Shown here: one piece after another, positions 45,935-57,251 of the stretch
Numbering within the stretch: position 1 is the first letter of the stretch
Layout: each line of letters opens with the position of its first letter
Assembly: GCF_003576645.1 (NCBI RefSeq)
Contig: NC_044922.1
Span: 12,492,191 to 12,556,190 of the forward strand
Length of the DNA: 64,000 nt
DNA from: Ipomoea triloba
Taxonomy: Eukaryota > Streptophyta > Magnoliopsida > Solanales > Convolvulaceae
Direction: 5' to 3'
Program-made: the position numbers and the translations under genes
Notes under the pieces: model-generated
Database searches by the model: none
The model's input: only the letters and a program-made list of their open reading frames with translations
Told to the model about the DNA's origin: nothing

Positions 45935-46305
45935 GGTAATTCCATTTTTTGTCCTAGATTTATTGGTGGCAATCCATATTAAGTCATTTTTTATTATAAC
46001 ATTCACTTTTGGTCCTAGTATTATTGTGGCATAACCATTTTTGGTCGTTAAATAAAAGGGCATTTCGGTCTTTAATTATAATTTTTTTTCAAAAAAAATA
46101 AACATAAAAAATATAGCGGTTCAATCTACTTTGTATAAAAAGGATTAAAATGTTTTTGTATTTAACGAAATTTCAACGATTTTATTGAAAGAGAACTAAA
46201 AATGGTCATGCCACAATAGTAATAAGACTAAATGAAAATGTTCTAATAAAAATGGACTATTACATATAAATCTAGGATTAAAAAAATGAAATTAACTCGT
46301 TATAT
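45935..46305. mobile_element. MITE with ~9-bp target duplication
   Basis: Left end GAGGTAATTCCATTTTTT...CCTAGATTTAT; right end, reversed, CGAGTTAATTTCATTTTTTT...CCTAGATTTAT. Flanks TTATATAAA and TTATATATAAA. Length about 370 bp, no coding. A Mutator-like MITE is the best guess. Confidence 0.65.
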
Positions 46306-46384
46306 ATAAATATGCAGCCATCCGTATTACTTATTAGAAGGACATTTAATTTTGTCTTATTCACATATGTTTTTTTAATACTAT

Positions 46385-46510
46385 TAACTCTATTACAATG
46401 CAGTATCTGTTCATAACTACTTTCTCAACCTATTGAAGCCCCCTCCCGTATAAAGGGAAGGGTTTGATGCCACTGGACCACAAGGTCCTTAGCTCTTATT
46501 CACATACTTA
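46385..46510 (-). mobile_element. tRNA-derived SINE (Au-like), copy 1
   Basis: On the minus strand: AGGACCTTGTGGTCCAGTGG (A-box-like), a hairpin GGGAAGGG-type spacer, then GGGGGCTTCAATAGG where the B box would be. Same layout as 51570-51700 and 52325-52490. Confidence 0.55.
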
Positions 46511-47394
46511 CTTTGTACTAATGACTAAAAATGAATCGAACCAAATTATTTAAAAAAATATTATAAATAACATTTTTTGATACAAAGAAAATGAGAATAA
46601 TCCACCAAACTATATAAAGTTTTGTTGCATGTGTTGACTAGAAAGGGTCGCAGATGTCTTTTTCTTTTCTTTTTTTTTTTTTTAGAAAAGTGTTAAATAG
46701 ACCCTTAAATTTTACTTAAAAAGTCAATTAGGTCCTTAAACATTTTAAAGTTGCAATTAAATTCATCAACATTGTATTTTGTTGCAATGAAGCTTAAAAA
46801 TAAATTAATGACTTGTGATAGTAGATCACTAGGGTTCTGGCCTGGCTACACTCCGGCTCTATTTCCGACAAGAAAACAACCGACGACCATTGCCAAAACT
46901 CATATAAATTTATAATTCATTTCATTTTCTATACTCAACCTGCTTGGATTAAAGGCAAAATCAGCATTGACAACAAAAATAATTGGTATATAGGATATAG
47001 TCATATAGTCATTGTTTAAAAATGTTTATGCACAAAGTGGCAAACTATTTAACTACATGCATTATGCACAAAGCATTCGGACTACCTACAAAGTCATTGT
47101 TGTTACTATCTCGTAAACAAGTTATAAAACTATAACAAAAGGTACTACTCATCAACCTTCTAAAAATGTAATAAATATTACTATGTATTATTTTGTTCAA
47201 CACTTTCACATGAAAATGTACGACACAAATCTCATAACACATAAACAAGTAGAAGAAAAAACTATCATTGTCAAATATCAACAGACGCTTGCAAGATTAA
47301 GAGTTCAAAGTACAAATAAGATTCCAGTCATATAGACAAATTAAACACAACGAGACAAATTCACAACTACCTACACCATAATCTCATTGCATAA
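46511..47394. other. Gene-free AT-rich spacer
   Basis: No family resemblance in the short open frames. A T-rich tract at 46660-46685. Confidence 0.5.
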
Positions 47395-47525
47395 CGTTTT
47401 TTCATTATATTATTGAGAAGCATTGCCCCCTTTCTAGCCCAAATGCAAGGGAATATGTGCCTTTGTATGTAATCAATGTAACAAAATTCTTCTCCAACAA
47501 AACGGAACAATTTGAATGTTTGTTC
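47395..47525 (+). pseudogene. FBD-type F-box fragment, copy g
   Basis: Matches 41955-42120 of FBD copy f (TTCATTATAT..TTGAGAA.C.TTGCCC, TTTGTATGTAATCAA, AAATTCTTCTCCAACAAAACGG). About 130 bp only. Confidence 0.6.
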
Positions 47526-47754
47526 ACGATCTAAGTGCTTCCACAATAGAGCAACTTTTATAGTTTGTAATAAAATTTTTGCTAACATAATAACATTTCG
47601 TATGTTCACGATCTAAGTGCTTTCCCAATAGAGCAACTTGTATAGTTTGTAATAAAATTTATGCTAACATACATAGTAACATTTTGTATGTTCACGATCT
47701 AAGTGCTTCCCCAATAGAGCAACTTTTGTAGTTTGTAATAAAATTTATGCTAGG
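47522..47754 (+). repeat. 82-86-bp tandem repeat, three units
   Basis: GTTCACGATCTAAGTGCTT starts units at 47522, 47604 and 47690. Units are near identical except for a four-base length difference. The first unit overlaps the end of the FBD fragment, so the array was seeded from F-box gene sequence or its flank. Confidence 0.92.
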
Positions 47755-47970
47755 CATGGAATCGCTAAGGTATTTAGAAATTGCTAAATATCGGATGATT
47801 TAAGTAATGGAAATTAGTTTATGCTTTTCAAAAAAAAAAAAACGGATGGGTGACCGACGCGATGAATTTTGGCAGTAAAACAGTAGTTGTGGGACCAAAA
47901 TTGGTACTAAAATAAAAGTCGTGGGACCAAAATTGATATTTTACCTAAAGAATAACTTTCGAAAGCGTCA

Positions 47971-48093
<123 letters not shown>

Positions 48094-48719
48094 CGTCAGT
48101 ATATATGTATAGTTAAATTATAATTTATAAATTAATATGTTGACTAATAACCACTAGTACAGATCTGGGCATCCGCTACTCTTGTAAAGGGCTTTCCGCT
48201 ACCCTTCTACAAGGGTAGCGGATGCGAGGGTCGCTGAAAGCTATCGGCTTTCTGCTACCCTTGTGGAAGGGTAGCAGATGATTGCCTATCCGCTACTCTT
48301 CTATCTGTAGAAGGGTAGCCGATTCATTTTTTGTTTTGTTTTTTTTTTTATTCAATAAGCATCCGCTACCCTTTTATAGATAGAAGGGTAGCGGATGTAA
48401 TTATATTTTATTTTTTTAATTATTCATCCACTACCCTTCTTTCCTAGGAAGGGTAGCGGATTATTTATTTTATTTTTAAAATTAATTTAGTAATTTTAGA
48501 ATTTCTAAATTATTTTAAAAATCCTGCACAGAATTATATATACTCACAAATTAACCATCAACACAATGCGAATCATCAACATACTATTATCACACACACT
48601 TTTAACACATGCAATATAATAATCTCACAATATAATCCCCTAAATACTTTCAACACAATAATAAGTTATAATAATTTATAAACAAAAGATAATACTTAAT
48701 CTAAAAACAAGTTACATGC

Positions 48720-49215
48720 ACTCTGAAGAGTATTTTGCCCATGACTTCAATTTCCCATATCCAATTTCTTCCTCTACACACTCTACCATCTGCCCCCGCT
48801 AATGATTCATCACCATCCTCCATTTTTATCTATGAAAATAAATGAAGTTAAGAAAAAAAAAAGTAATAACAGATTTTACACACAAGTTCAGTGCATCTTA
48901 GAAACAGGAAAAAAGAAAATTAAGAATGAATGAGCCATAACTTCTAACCTCAGAATTTGCCTTTTCAACATCTTCTACACACTCTTCCGGCCCTTGCCCT
49001 CGGATTTTAATCTATGCATCATCAAGTAATGCAAAATACACAAAACAATAAATTATTAATTAGTAACACATTTTGCAAAGAGGTTCGTTCACATCTAATA
49101 TTTTTATTAAAAAAGAATGAACACGTCAGAGCTAATTTCTTCAAACCTCAAAATTTTCTTTTCCAACATTCTTCTTTAGCTTCGCTGAATATCCCTAACA
49201 GAAGCAGCAATGGAA
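48720..49215 (-). other. Three related exon-like blocks in the CACTA interior
   Basis: On the minus strand three short blocks end or begin at good splice sites: 49201-49150 (acceptor TGTTAG|GG, end GAG|GTTTGA), 49013-48948 (acceptor GCATAG|ATTAAAATCC, end TCTGAG|GTTAGA) and 48831-48700 (acceptor TTCATAG|ATAAAAATGG). They share the word GAAGAGTGTGTAGAAG-type, so they look like duplicated exons. A frame joining the last two reads IKIRGQGPEECVEDVEKANSE then IKMEDGDESLAGADG. No family recognised; they may be remains of a transposon gene or of another captured gene. Confidence 0.35.
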
Positions 49216-49705
49216 GGGCGATGGCTAAATAGTACCTGGATATGCAAAAACGTAAATGTAGAACTCAATTAAAATATAAGATCCAATAAAGCATTACGTC
49301 AAATAAGCAGCTTGGAGTAGTTTTACTAGCTAAGATTTTTAAGTTCTCTGTACTGGATATAAAGTTTTTTTGGCATTATTGGATACATACTGACATACTA
49401 TAAGTAAACCAACTGACTCATTTAAATTGTATTCACATTAACATGTTTTTTTGTGGTATTTAAATAACAATTAAGTTTCTGCAAAATTAGTTTATACATA
49501 AAGCACTTGCGGTAAGCTAAATTTCAATCAAATTGTGATCAGTTTGGAGCCTACTCCACACTCTTATAACTTAAACAATAAAATATAACAAGACAAATAA
49601 AACAAAAACTAATATAGCTTTCTTACTCACCAAATAATCCATGCTCCACCTGTGACAAATGCCACAACCGGCTTTGAACTACTTCTACTACTTCTAGGTG
49701 TTGGC

Positions 49706-49990
49706 ATGAGGAAGAGGATGCCCCTAGGAAGAATGAGGAAGAGGAATTCAACACTGGCCCACTTTTTGTTCTTATGATGAGTGTTAAAAACAACACTCAC
49801 GTGCTCATAAACTTCCGGAACAACAGAAAGCTTCTGGGCCGTGTCAGAGCTTTTGATCGTCACTACAATATGGTCCTGGAAAATGTTAGAGAGATTGGAC
49901 TGAGGTTCCAAAGACTGGCAAAGGGAAAAAGAAGGCACTACTTGTTAACAAGGACAGGTTTATTAGCAAGATGTTCATCCATGGAGATTC
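49706..49990 (+). pseudogene. SmD2: Captured spliceosomal SmD2 fragment
   Basis: Reads [17 protein letters not shown] then [20 protein letters not shown] and [18 protein letters not shown], unmistakably the Sm fold of the small nuclear ribonucleoprotein D2 (Sm1 motif with the RNA-contacting N and the GRVRAFDRH loop). After VRE a one-base deletion shifts the frame; the remainder ([10 protein letters not shown]...FISKMF-type sequence) is still readable in another frame to about 49990. No intron interrupts it, which suggests a cDNA-like origin. The start codon is lost at the left. It lies wholly inside the CACTA element, far from any native SmD2 gene context. Confidence 0.9.
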
Positions 49991-50719
49991 AGTGAAATAG
50001 AAGAAGTTTGAGAGTTGTGGGTAAAATATTTTCTAAAAGAGTGCGTTTATACTTTATTTCGTTTTATAAACATGATTATCTCTATGGTTATATTGTGATG
50101 CATGTTATTTTTTTATTACGTAGTATTAATTGTGAAGGATATTGTGAATTGTGGTGATGTTTGCATGTGTTGGTGGATGGTGATGTTTGTGTTAGTTTTA
50201 AATAGTATGTGTTGGTTTAAAATTAAATATTTATGTTTGTTTGAAAATTGTTATTTGTGTTGGTTATTAATTTGAAATTAGTCATGAGTTGGTTTGAAAA
50301 TATCATTGTGAATAGATAGATTTTGATGTTGAGTTGGATGATTTGAAAAATTCTGAGCAGGTTTTGAATACAAAAATTTAGATTATTTGTAATTTTAAAT
50401 TAAATATTAAAAAAAAAGTTTACGCGGCACCAGCTCGTGCAGGTGTCGCGTAAAGTATTTAAAAAAAAATTAAATGCTTTCCGCGGCACCAGCCTTATTT
50501 TAATATTATTTAATTACTTTCCACGACACCTGCTCCGCTACAGGTGCCGCGGAAAGTATTTATTTAAAAAAAAAAAAGAAAACTAAATGCTTTCCGCTGC
50601 ACACGTAACGGGTGCCGCGGAAAGCCTTCCCTTTTAGCGTCAGTATCATAGGCTACACCTGTAGAGGTGTAGCGAAAACACTTTTACAGGTGTAGCCTAT
50701 GACTTTTTTTGTACTAGTG

Positions 50720-51569
50720 TTCAATAATTCAGGTTATCAGGCTAGTCCTATCGGGCCATCGGGCTTATCAGTTTTGGGCTCATCAGGCTAATGTTTTTAT
50801 CGGGCTAGCCCTGTCGGTTTTGGTTTCATCGGGTCAGCCCATCAGGTTCGGGTTAAGATTGACATCCTTAGTACAATGCTATTATTTATGCATGGAGAAT
50901 AATTTGTATTTTAGTTCTAGTTAATGAGAAGAGAGGGGGTGATCTCGTGTTTGGCTTCTACTAAGAGCATTACAAATAATAATAATAATAATAATAATAG
51001 TGTGGTAGTGGTGGTGATGGTGATGCTGTGGTTGTGTTGTGATGTAGTGGTGTTGATGGTGGTAGTGATAATAATAATAATAATTCGGAAAACAAAGTTT
51101 AAAAAAGGAAGAGAGGGAAGAAAGATGTAAAATAAAGAATTTGAAAAATGTCCCCTGATTAAAAAATTAAGAAGACATTTTTTTTTACCAAATTGGGTAT
51201 TTTTCCATTGACTAGAATAGATATTTTTCTTTGACTTTATTTTTCTTGAGTACCCAAATACTGAAAAATTTTAGAAAATGACTTCCTAAAGTCGTTTTTC
51301 AAATTTTCAAACAGATCTTAAAAGTATTACATTTTTCTCAAAAGTATTATAATTTCCCTTATAATTAAAGTATAAGTATTATATTTTCATATTGACCCGA
51401 CCAATCTCATAAAAGAATCACTCTAAAATAAATAAATAAAAATTATTTCCCATTACTTTATTTAACATGTAGCTAAAGATAATATTATTAATATCCGTAT
51501 CGTACATCTCACTAGTGTCAGACTAATTAGTATAAATAACATATTTATTTATTTATTTCTTAAAGTTTT
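50720..51569. other. Spacer with AAT and TGG microsatellites
   Basis: AAT repeats at about 50970-51000 and 51068-51082 bracket a TGGTGG-rich tract. The start (50740-50860) has GGGCTA/ATCGGGC repeats. No gene. Confidence 0.6.
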
Positions 51570-51700
51570 TTTTTTTAGAGCTATTGACTATGTTACAATC
51601 GAGTATATGTTCATATATACTTTCTTCGAACCTGAAACTTCTCATTTAAGAAACCATAGTTATACCACTCTACCACAAGACCTTTGGCCTACATTCTTAA
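51570..51700 (-). mobile_element. tRNA-derived SINE, copy 2
   Basis: Minus strand: GGTCTTGTGGTAGAGTGG (A-box-like) and CAGGTTCGAAG (B box), then a tail shared with the other copies (GAACATATACT...GTAACA). Confidence 0.6.
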
Positions 51701-51707
51701 TGTTAAA

Positions 51708-52170
51708 CTTGTGTGAGACCGTTTCACGGATCCTTATTTGTGAGATATGTCGGGTTAGGTTAAATTAACATGCAAATGTCATACTTATATGCGCAAATGT
51801 AATACTGATCCGGAATAAAATTGTTGTCGTTTATAAGGAAAAATGTAATACTTTTGAAAAAAAATGTATAGTAATAATTTTGCATTTTGATGTAAAAGTA
51901 TTATATTTTTCATCAAAAGTATTACATTTTCCATAATAAATAATGTTTCCTTTACTTATAAAGAAAAATATAATACTTTTGTGGAAAAATGTAATACTTT
52001 TAAATCGAAATGTAAAAGTATTACATTTTCTCTTAAAATTATTACATTTACCATTATAAGTAACAAAAATTTTAATCTTGATTAGTATATATTACATTTG
52101 AACATATAAGTATCACATTTTCACATTGACCCGACCCGACCCGTTTCACAGTAAGACAGTCTCACAAGTT
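51708..52170. mobile_element. MITE with TGTGAGACCGT ends
   Basis: Left CTTGTGTGAGACCGTTTCAC; right, reversed, ACTTGTGAGACTGTCTTACT. Near both ends ACCCGAC / GTCGGGT words. The interior repeats AATGTAATACTTTTG-type words in both orientations. A second partial copy of the right end follows at 52260-52322. Confidence 0.75.
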
Positions 52171-52324
52171 TTTTTACTCTGTTACAATGTAGTATGTGTT
52201 CATAGCTTACAATGTAGTATCTGTTCATATCTCCAACCAAATGAAGCACAAAAAGCCAATATCACATTTTCACATTGATCCGACCCGACCCGGTTCACAG
52301 TAAGACAGTCTCACAAGTTTTTGA

Positions 52325-52490
52325 CTCTGTTACAATGTATGTTCATAGCTTACAATGTAGTATCTATTCATAGCTCTAACCAAATGAAGCACAAAAATCC
52401 AATATCACCTCCATCAAGGCTTGAACCCACCCCTCACATATGAGGGTGCAACCGGATGTCACTAGACCACAAGGTCTTTGGCCACAATAA
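52325..52490 (-). mobile_element. tRNA-derived SINE, copy 3
   Basis: Minus strand: AAGACCTTGTGGTCTAGTGA, CATCCGGTTGCACC, a hairpin spacer, then GGGTTCAAGCC (B box) and a tail with GAATAGATACTACATTGTAA. The best preserved of the three copies. Confidence 0.7.
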
Positions 52491-52559
52491 CATTCTTATT
52501 TATTCAAAATTTATTTATAAATCAACATTTAACATGCTGTTAAAGCACTTAATTACAAT

Positions 52560-53602
52560 ACCGTTCAACTCGGCTGCAGAATCGACACTTAATTAAAAAC
52601 CCTAGCCTATTCTCTCGAATCCTCTCTTCTGTCTCTCAAAATCTTGCCTCTTTTTTGGCCGCCGGCCTCTGAGCAAATCTGGCCGAAGCTTTGACCGAGC
52701 TTCGTGTCGGCTGATGATGTATAAATGGGAGTGTAAAAGAGGGTGTAAATATCGTTCCGTTGAGAATTGGGGCTATGACACGTATTGTGTGAATTATTAA
52801 ATCCTAGACACTAAAGTATTGGAATTCACTAAAATCCAAGGAAAATATGATTTAGGAATTAAAATAAAATAAAATATGCAAATAAAATAAGGGAAAAACT
52901 ATATGATAAAAGAGTGGGGTCAGATTAGGGGTATTGCAATCTTGATGCTCTAAAAATATCAAAATTAGGGAAAAACAATTAACCAAGGGATTTATTGGCA
53001 ATGCACTCAAGAATTCAAGTTAGCTACTTTCGTAATCAATAACAAGAATTAGGCTAAGATTGCCCCACTTTCGTGATGCATCAATCATAACCTTAAACAC
53101 AAAAGCATTATAAGCCCCCAAATTACCCCTATTCTCATAGTAGGAAAAATTGGGTTGAAATTGGTTAGGCTGAGTCCTTCATCCAACTTTCGTTGTGATG
53201 AAATCCTCTCCAAAACAAATCAATAAAAGCTGCGCATCAATTATCAATAAGGGGAAAATATAATCCAACTTAAACATAAACCCTAGATCAATAAATTATC
53301 CCTTTATGCAATAATTATAAACCTAGCATTAAGAATAGCAATAAAACCCTAATCCAAACCCAACAGCTAACTACTCATGCATCATAAAAGTAAACAAAGC
53401 AAAACTATAATAAATCATCATAACTATTGCAATGAATATAAAGGGAAGAGAAAACTTTACTGATAATGAAGAACAATTCCAACTTCAATCCGAGATTCCA
53501 AGCTTGAAGTTAAATAATCTAATGTAAAACTAATCTAAACTATACTAGGGAAATATAAAGAGAAGGGAAAAAATAAACTAAAACTAACTAGGGTTGGGAA
53601 CT
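52560..53602. other. Probable decayed LTR-element sequence
   Basis: No gene. Composition and phrases such as GGGGCTATGACACGTATTGTG and the A-rich, TTATCAAT-rich run recall plant Gypsy LTR/leader sequence, but I see no paired terminal repeat. It is interrupted by the MITE at 53603. Confidence 0.3.
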
Positions 53603-54202
53603 GGGTTGTTATGCCGTGGACCCAGGTCCACCTTGCAAGGTGGACCTGAGTCTACATTCACATACACTACACTCTACATTCACAATTTGTAAACATCACA
53701 TTCGCACATTATAGGATTATATGTTTAGTAACTATACTCTACATTCACATACACTATACTCTACATTCACAATTTGTAAATTCCACATTCACACATTCAA
53801 GATTCTATATTCACAGGCCCTATACTCCACATTCACAACTTGAGAACTCCACATTCACACATTACAGGGCTACAAGTTGCTAGAACTTCTTAACTCTATC
53901 ACAGATTCACACATACATAACTCTACATTCACGATTTTTATACTCCATATTCACAATTTGAAACCTCTACATTCACACATTTCTAGGCAACTCTACATTC
54001 ACACAATCATAAATCTACATTCACGATTTCTATACTTTACATTCACACTTTAAAACCTCTACATTCACACATTTTTGGACAACTTTATATTCAGCAATAT
54101 ATATACTAATTAAAAACAAAAAACAAAACAAAACAAAAACGACGTAGTTTTAGACGCAGGTCCACCTTGCAAGGTGGACCTGGGTCCACAGCATAATTTG
54201 CC
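53603..54202. mobile_element. Mutator-like MITE (600 bp) with 9-bp TSD
   Basis: Target duplication TTGGGAACT at 53594-53602 and 54203-54211. The ends share inverted TTATGC.GTGGACCC, each followed by the perfect palindrome GGTCCACCTTGCAAGGTGG(ACC). The core is a degenerate array of TCTACATTCACA words. No coding content. Confidence 0.87.
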
Positions 54203-54211
54203 TTGGGAACT

Positions 54212-54718
54212 CTGTAAGGGAACTTCTTAAATTGTAGAGAATATGTAGAATATATAGGAGATAGATGGGCCTTGACCCATGAGGATAAAGAAAATAAGCA
54301 TAAAAACAACTCAAATAAGGGGTGAATTATTGTACAAAATAGTAGATAGCATCGGCTGGTCTTTGACTGACGGTCTCCTATTTCCCTCTCTTTTTTTTTC
54401 TTTTTTTTTTTTTCATAACTTTCATTGCCGATTCAACCACAACTCTCGAAGGAAGTTGCAGAAGTTTCAAAGTTCAAAGGATTCAACCAGATATGGATAA
54501 AGAGGTGGCTTGATTTTAGTGGATCCCTAAAATAAAGCTTTCAATAGGAGGTGTACTGTTGTTTTCCTTTTCTTGTGTGTTCTGTATTTGTTTGTGTTTT
54601 TTGTTTATTTCTCTCGTTTGTGTGACGAGTTTGTTTTTCTCTCGTTTCTTTTGACGAGTTTGTTTTCCTCTCGTTTCTTTTGACGAGTTCTTTTCTTCGT
54701 AAGTGTGAATCATAAAAG
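54212..54718. other. Spacer
   Basis: No gene recognised. Contains a TCTCGTTTCTTTTGACGAG-type short repeat (about 54620-54690, three units of roughly 33 bp). Confidence 0.5.
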
Positions 54719-55089
54719 TTGGTCATGGCTTATGTGGACCTCATACTAGGTGACAAAGATGACAATGAAAAAGAGCATGGGCAATTCAGATCGATGGATG
54801 TATTGTCAATGAACGTAAGGTTGAAAACAAATACTCAGGTGATGTGCAAGACTTTCCAACTGAAGTTAATCTTGGCTACGTTTGATCAATCCTTCAATGA
54901 TATTAAAGAAGTGTTAAGTTCATCCAACGGATTTAACTTCAAATTTGTGAAACAGTCTGCAAATTATAGCATTGCTAGGAAAATTATTTGTATGTCTAAT
55001 TGTAAGAAATAGTATATACCATTCCATTGATCCTATTTGTAATTGTCTTAATAGAATGAGTTTCTTTATTTTCAAAAAAAAAAAAAAAA
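54719..55089 (+). mobile_element. LINE RNase H 3' tail with poly-A
   Basis: Frame 54719-55012 ends with an RNase-H-tail pattern (FNFKFVKQSANYSIARKI, where SAN..A resembles the A..A segment after the last strand). A short 3' UTR and poly-A (55074-55089) follow. 5'-truncated, as is usual for LINE insertions. It lies about 170 bp upstream of the SDR start codon. Confidence 0.65.
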
Positions 55090-55259
55090 TCGACACTATT
55101 TTATCAGTTTTTGATAGCACCAAAACCGTAATACTTCACCCCACCGCCCACCGCCCACCGCCGCTCGCCGCCGCCGCCTCCTCCTCCTATTGCTTTGGGA
55201 ACAGCTCAAAGTTTGAAACAAGCACTCTCAGTGGAAGTTGAAGCTAAACATCATAAGAA

Positions 55260-57251
55260 ATGTCTCAGACCCTCGTCGTACGATCTCCCCTGGCGCCTTT
55301 ACACTCAGCCGCCGCCCCTCACGGCGTCCGACTATCAAAACGCACTATCACTCACACACGCAAGTGGACGCTCATTATCTCAGCCAGCATAGCTTCCACC
55401 GCACATTCCAGGAAAGGGGGCGACCGGTGGTCACTTCACGGCATGAGTGCCCTCGTTACCGGCGGTACCAGAGGCATTGGGTAGGGTACACTACTAATTT
55501 ATGCATATTGATGCGTAATTAACATAAGATTGGAGTTTTGGAGGGCCGATTTTGAAACTGAACTATCTTTTTGTTCGATTCTTCTCTGGATTATGTGAAT
55601 TAGGAATGCCATTGTGGAGGAATTGGCTGGGCTTGGAGCCACCGTGCATACTTGCGCCCGGAGCGAAGAGGAGCTGGGAAAATGCTTGAGGGGATGGAAA
55701 GAGGAAGGGTTTGAAGTGAGTGGATCAGTGTGCGATGTGTCATCTCGGCCTGAGCGCGAGAAGCTAATGGAGGCTGTTTCTTCTACTTTCAGTGGAAAGC
55801 TCGATATCCTTGTCAGTGTCCCATCCTCTTTCCCTGTTAATCTGAAAGCCTTTTGTTCCTAGAAATTTATGTAGATTCCAAGAAATTGCATGCTTTTTTT
55901 TTTTTTTTTGCCAATTCACCAAATTCCCTTTTGTAAGAGACAAGTGTGGATTGTGATTGCTAACCTGGGAAATGGAGAATTGACAACTTAGAAAAACGAA
56001 AACAGAGAATACATTTACTTTCTACATTTTCCTAATTCCTATAGAGAATGGAAAAAGGAGAATTGAAGGAAACGCAACCCCCTTGAAGTTTTGTTTTGGA
56101 ATCCAGGATCAGTTAATCTTACTTTGGAATATGCAATATAAATTGGGAATTTGGATATGTTGCAACTTGGAAAGGTGTGGAGGGGAAGGGTAGGCTGGCA
56201 TTGAATATATTCTTCACCTACACTAGTATATCTTTCATCTTCATGCTGTTTTAATTTGATATTACACGGGTGAAGGGTTCATTTCCTGAACTCTTTTCAG
56301 TTTTTGCCGGGTTAAATATGTTGAGATGGTTTGGTTCTCTAGTATCCTTTGCTCTCTTGTCGAATGAAATCAGATTAGTACATGATTTTTTGCATCTATG
56401 TGCTGTTCCGTTCTTGTATCTTGTAGTTGTCCTCTCAGGCTCTCGGCCAGAGCCCTCACTCTTGAGTGTCACACGCTAGTTAATCGCATGCATCTTTGAG
56501 GAAGTAATAGGTTGGTTTTCTTCTTTTGTTGGCTCAGTAGATAAACAATGTCGGGACAAATATACGAAAACCTGTATTGGATTTCACAGCCAAGGACTTT
56601 TCCACCCTATTGGCAACAAACTTCGAATCTGTTTTTCATCTATGCCAACTTGCCTATCCTCTTCTTAAAGCATCGGGAGCAGGATGTGTTGTATTCACTT
56701 CATCTGTCTCGGCTTTTGTATCACTGAAGTCTATGTCTGTCCAAGGAGCAACAAAAGGTGATGTATCTATCTTGATCTCGTTTAAGGATTTTGCTATTGT
56801 TCTGCAGATTAGTGTGACAGAGCTTGAGCTCGATAATATTTAATGCTATAGTTATTCACAGGAGCTATTAACCAACTTACAAAAAGCTTGGCGTGTGAGT
56901 GGGCAAAAGACAATATCAGGAGCAATGGCGTTGCGCCTTGGTACATCAGAACATCTATGGTGGAGCAAGTAAGTTTCCGGCAACTTGATAAAGCAAATGT
57001 GATTGTTACTTCTTGGGAAGCTCTATTTAATCTCATAATAATATGTACTATTCCAAATTTAGGTGCTGAGTAATGAGGAATATGTAGAGGAGGTTTATGA
57101 TAGGACTCCTCTAAGACGCCTGGGAGAACCCTCAGAGGTGTCTTCTCTTGTGGCATTCCTCTGTTTACCTGCTTCATCTTACATCACTGGCCAGATCATT
57201 TGTGTCGATGGCGGCATGACTGTAAATGGATTTTATCCCCGGCATGGCTAA
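55260..57251 (+). CDS. Tropinone reductase-like short-chain dehydrogenase, plastid-targeted
   Basis: Five exons: 55260-55480, 55604-55811, 56541-56757, 56862-56968 and 57063-57251, all with GT-AG borders and joining in frame to 313 residues. Residues 1 to about 55 form a Ser/Arg/Ala-rich transit peptide. The Rossmann SDR follows: TGGTRGIG coenzyme motif (about 67-74), DILINNVG (about 140), a SSVSA segment, GATKG with the catalytic Lys, and C-terminal [14 protein letters not shown]. The position of the catalytic Tyr (YxxxK) is Gln here ([10 protein letters not shown]). Closest in recalled sequence to the chloroplastic tropinone reductase homologs (At2g29260 type), not to true tropinone reductases, so NADPH-dependent reduction of a ketone is only a family expectation. 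It converges with the PP2C gene 0.7 kb away. Confidence 0.88.

Larger units (their letters stand above)
48152..50719. mobile_element. Non-autonomous CACTA element (2.57 kb) carrying host gene sequence
   Basis: The left end starts CACTAGTACAGATC and the right end, reversed, CACTAGTACAAAAAAAGTC, matching the CACTA termini of En/Spm elements. Sub-terminal regions are packed with hairpins: left (48175-48470) repeats ATCCGCTACCCTT / AAGGGTAGCGGAT; right (50420-50710) repeats TTTCCGCGGCACC / GGTGCCGCGGAAA and TAGGCTACACCTGT. No transposase recognised. Interior includes an SmD2-derived segment (49706-49990). The expected 3-bp target duplication is not clear (AAC versus TTC). Confidence 0.82.

Noticed and set aside
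50924..51130. Plus-strand frame with poly-Asn and Val/Met runs
   Set aside because: Translation of AAT and TGG microsatellites; no other support.
52560..52740. GC-richer stretch that could be a 5' exon
   Set aside because: No sustained frame and no recognisable protein; left as unexplained sequence.
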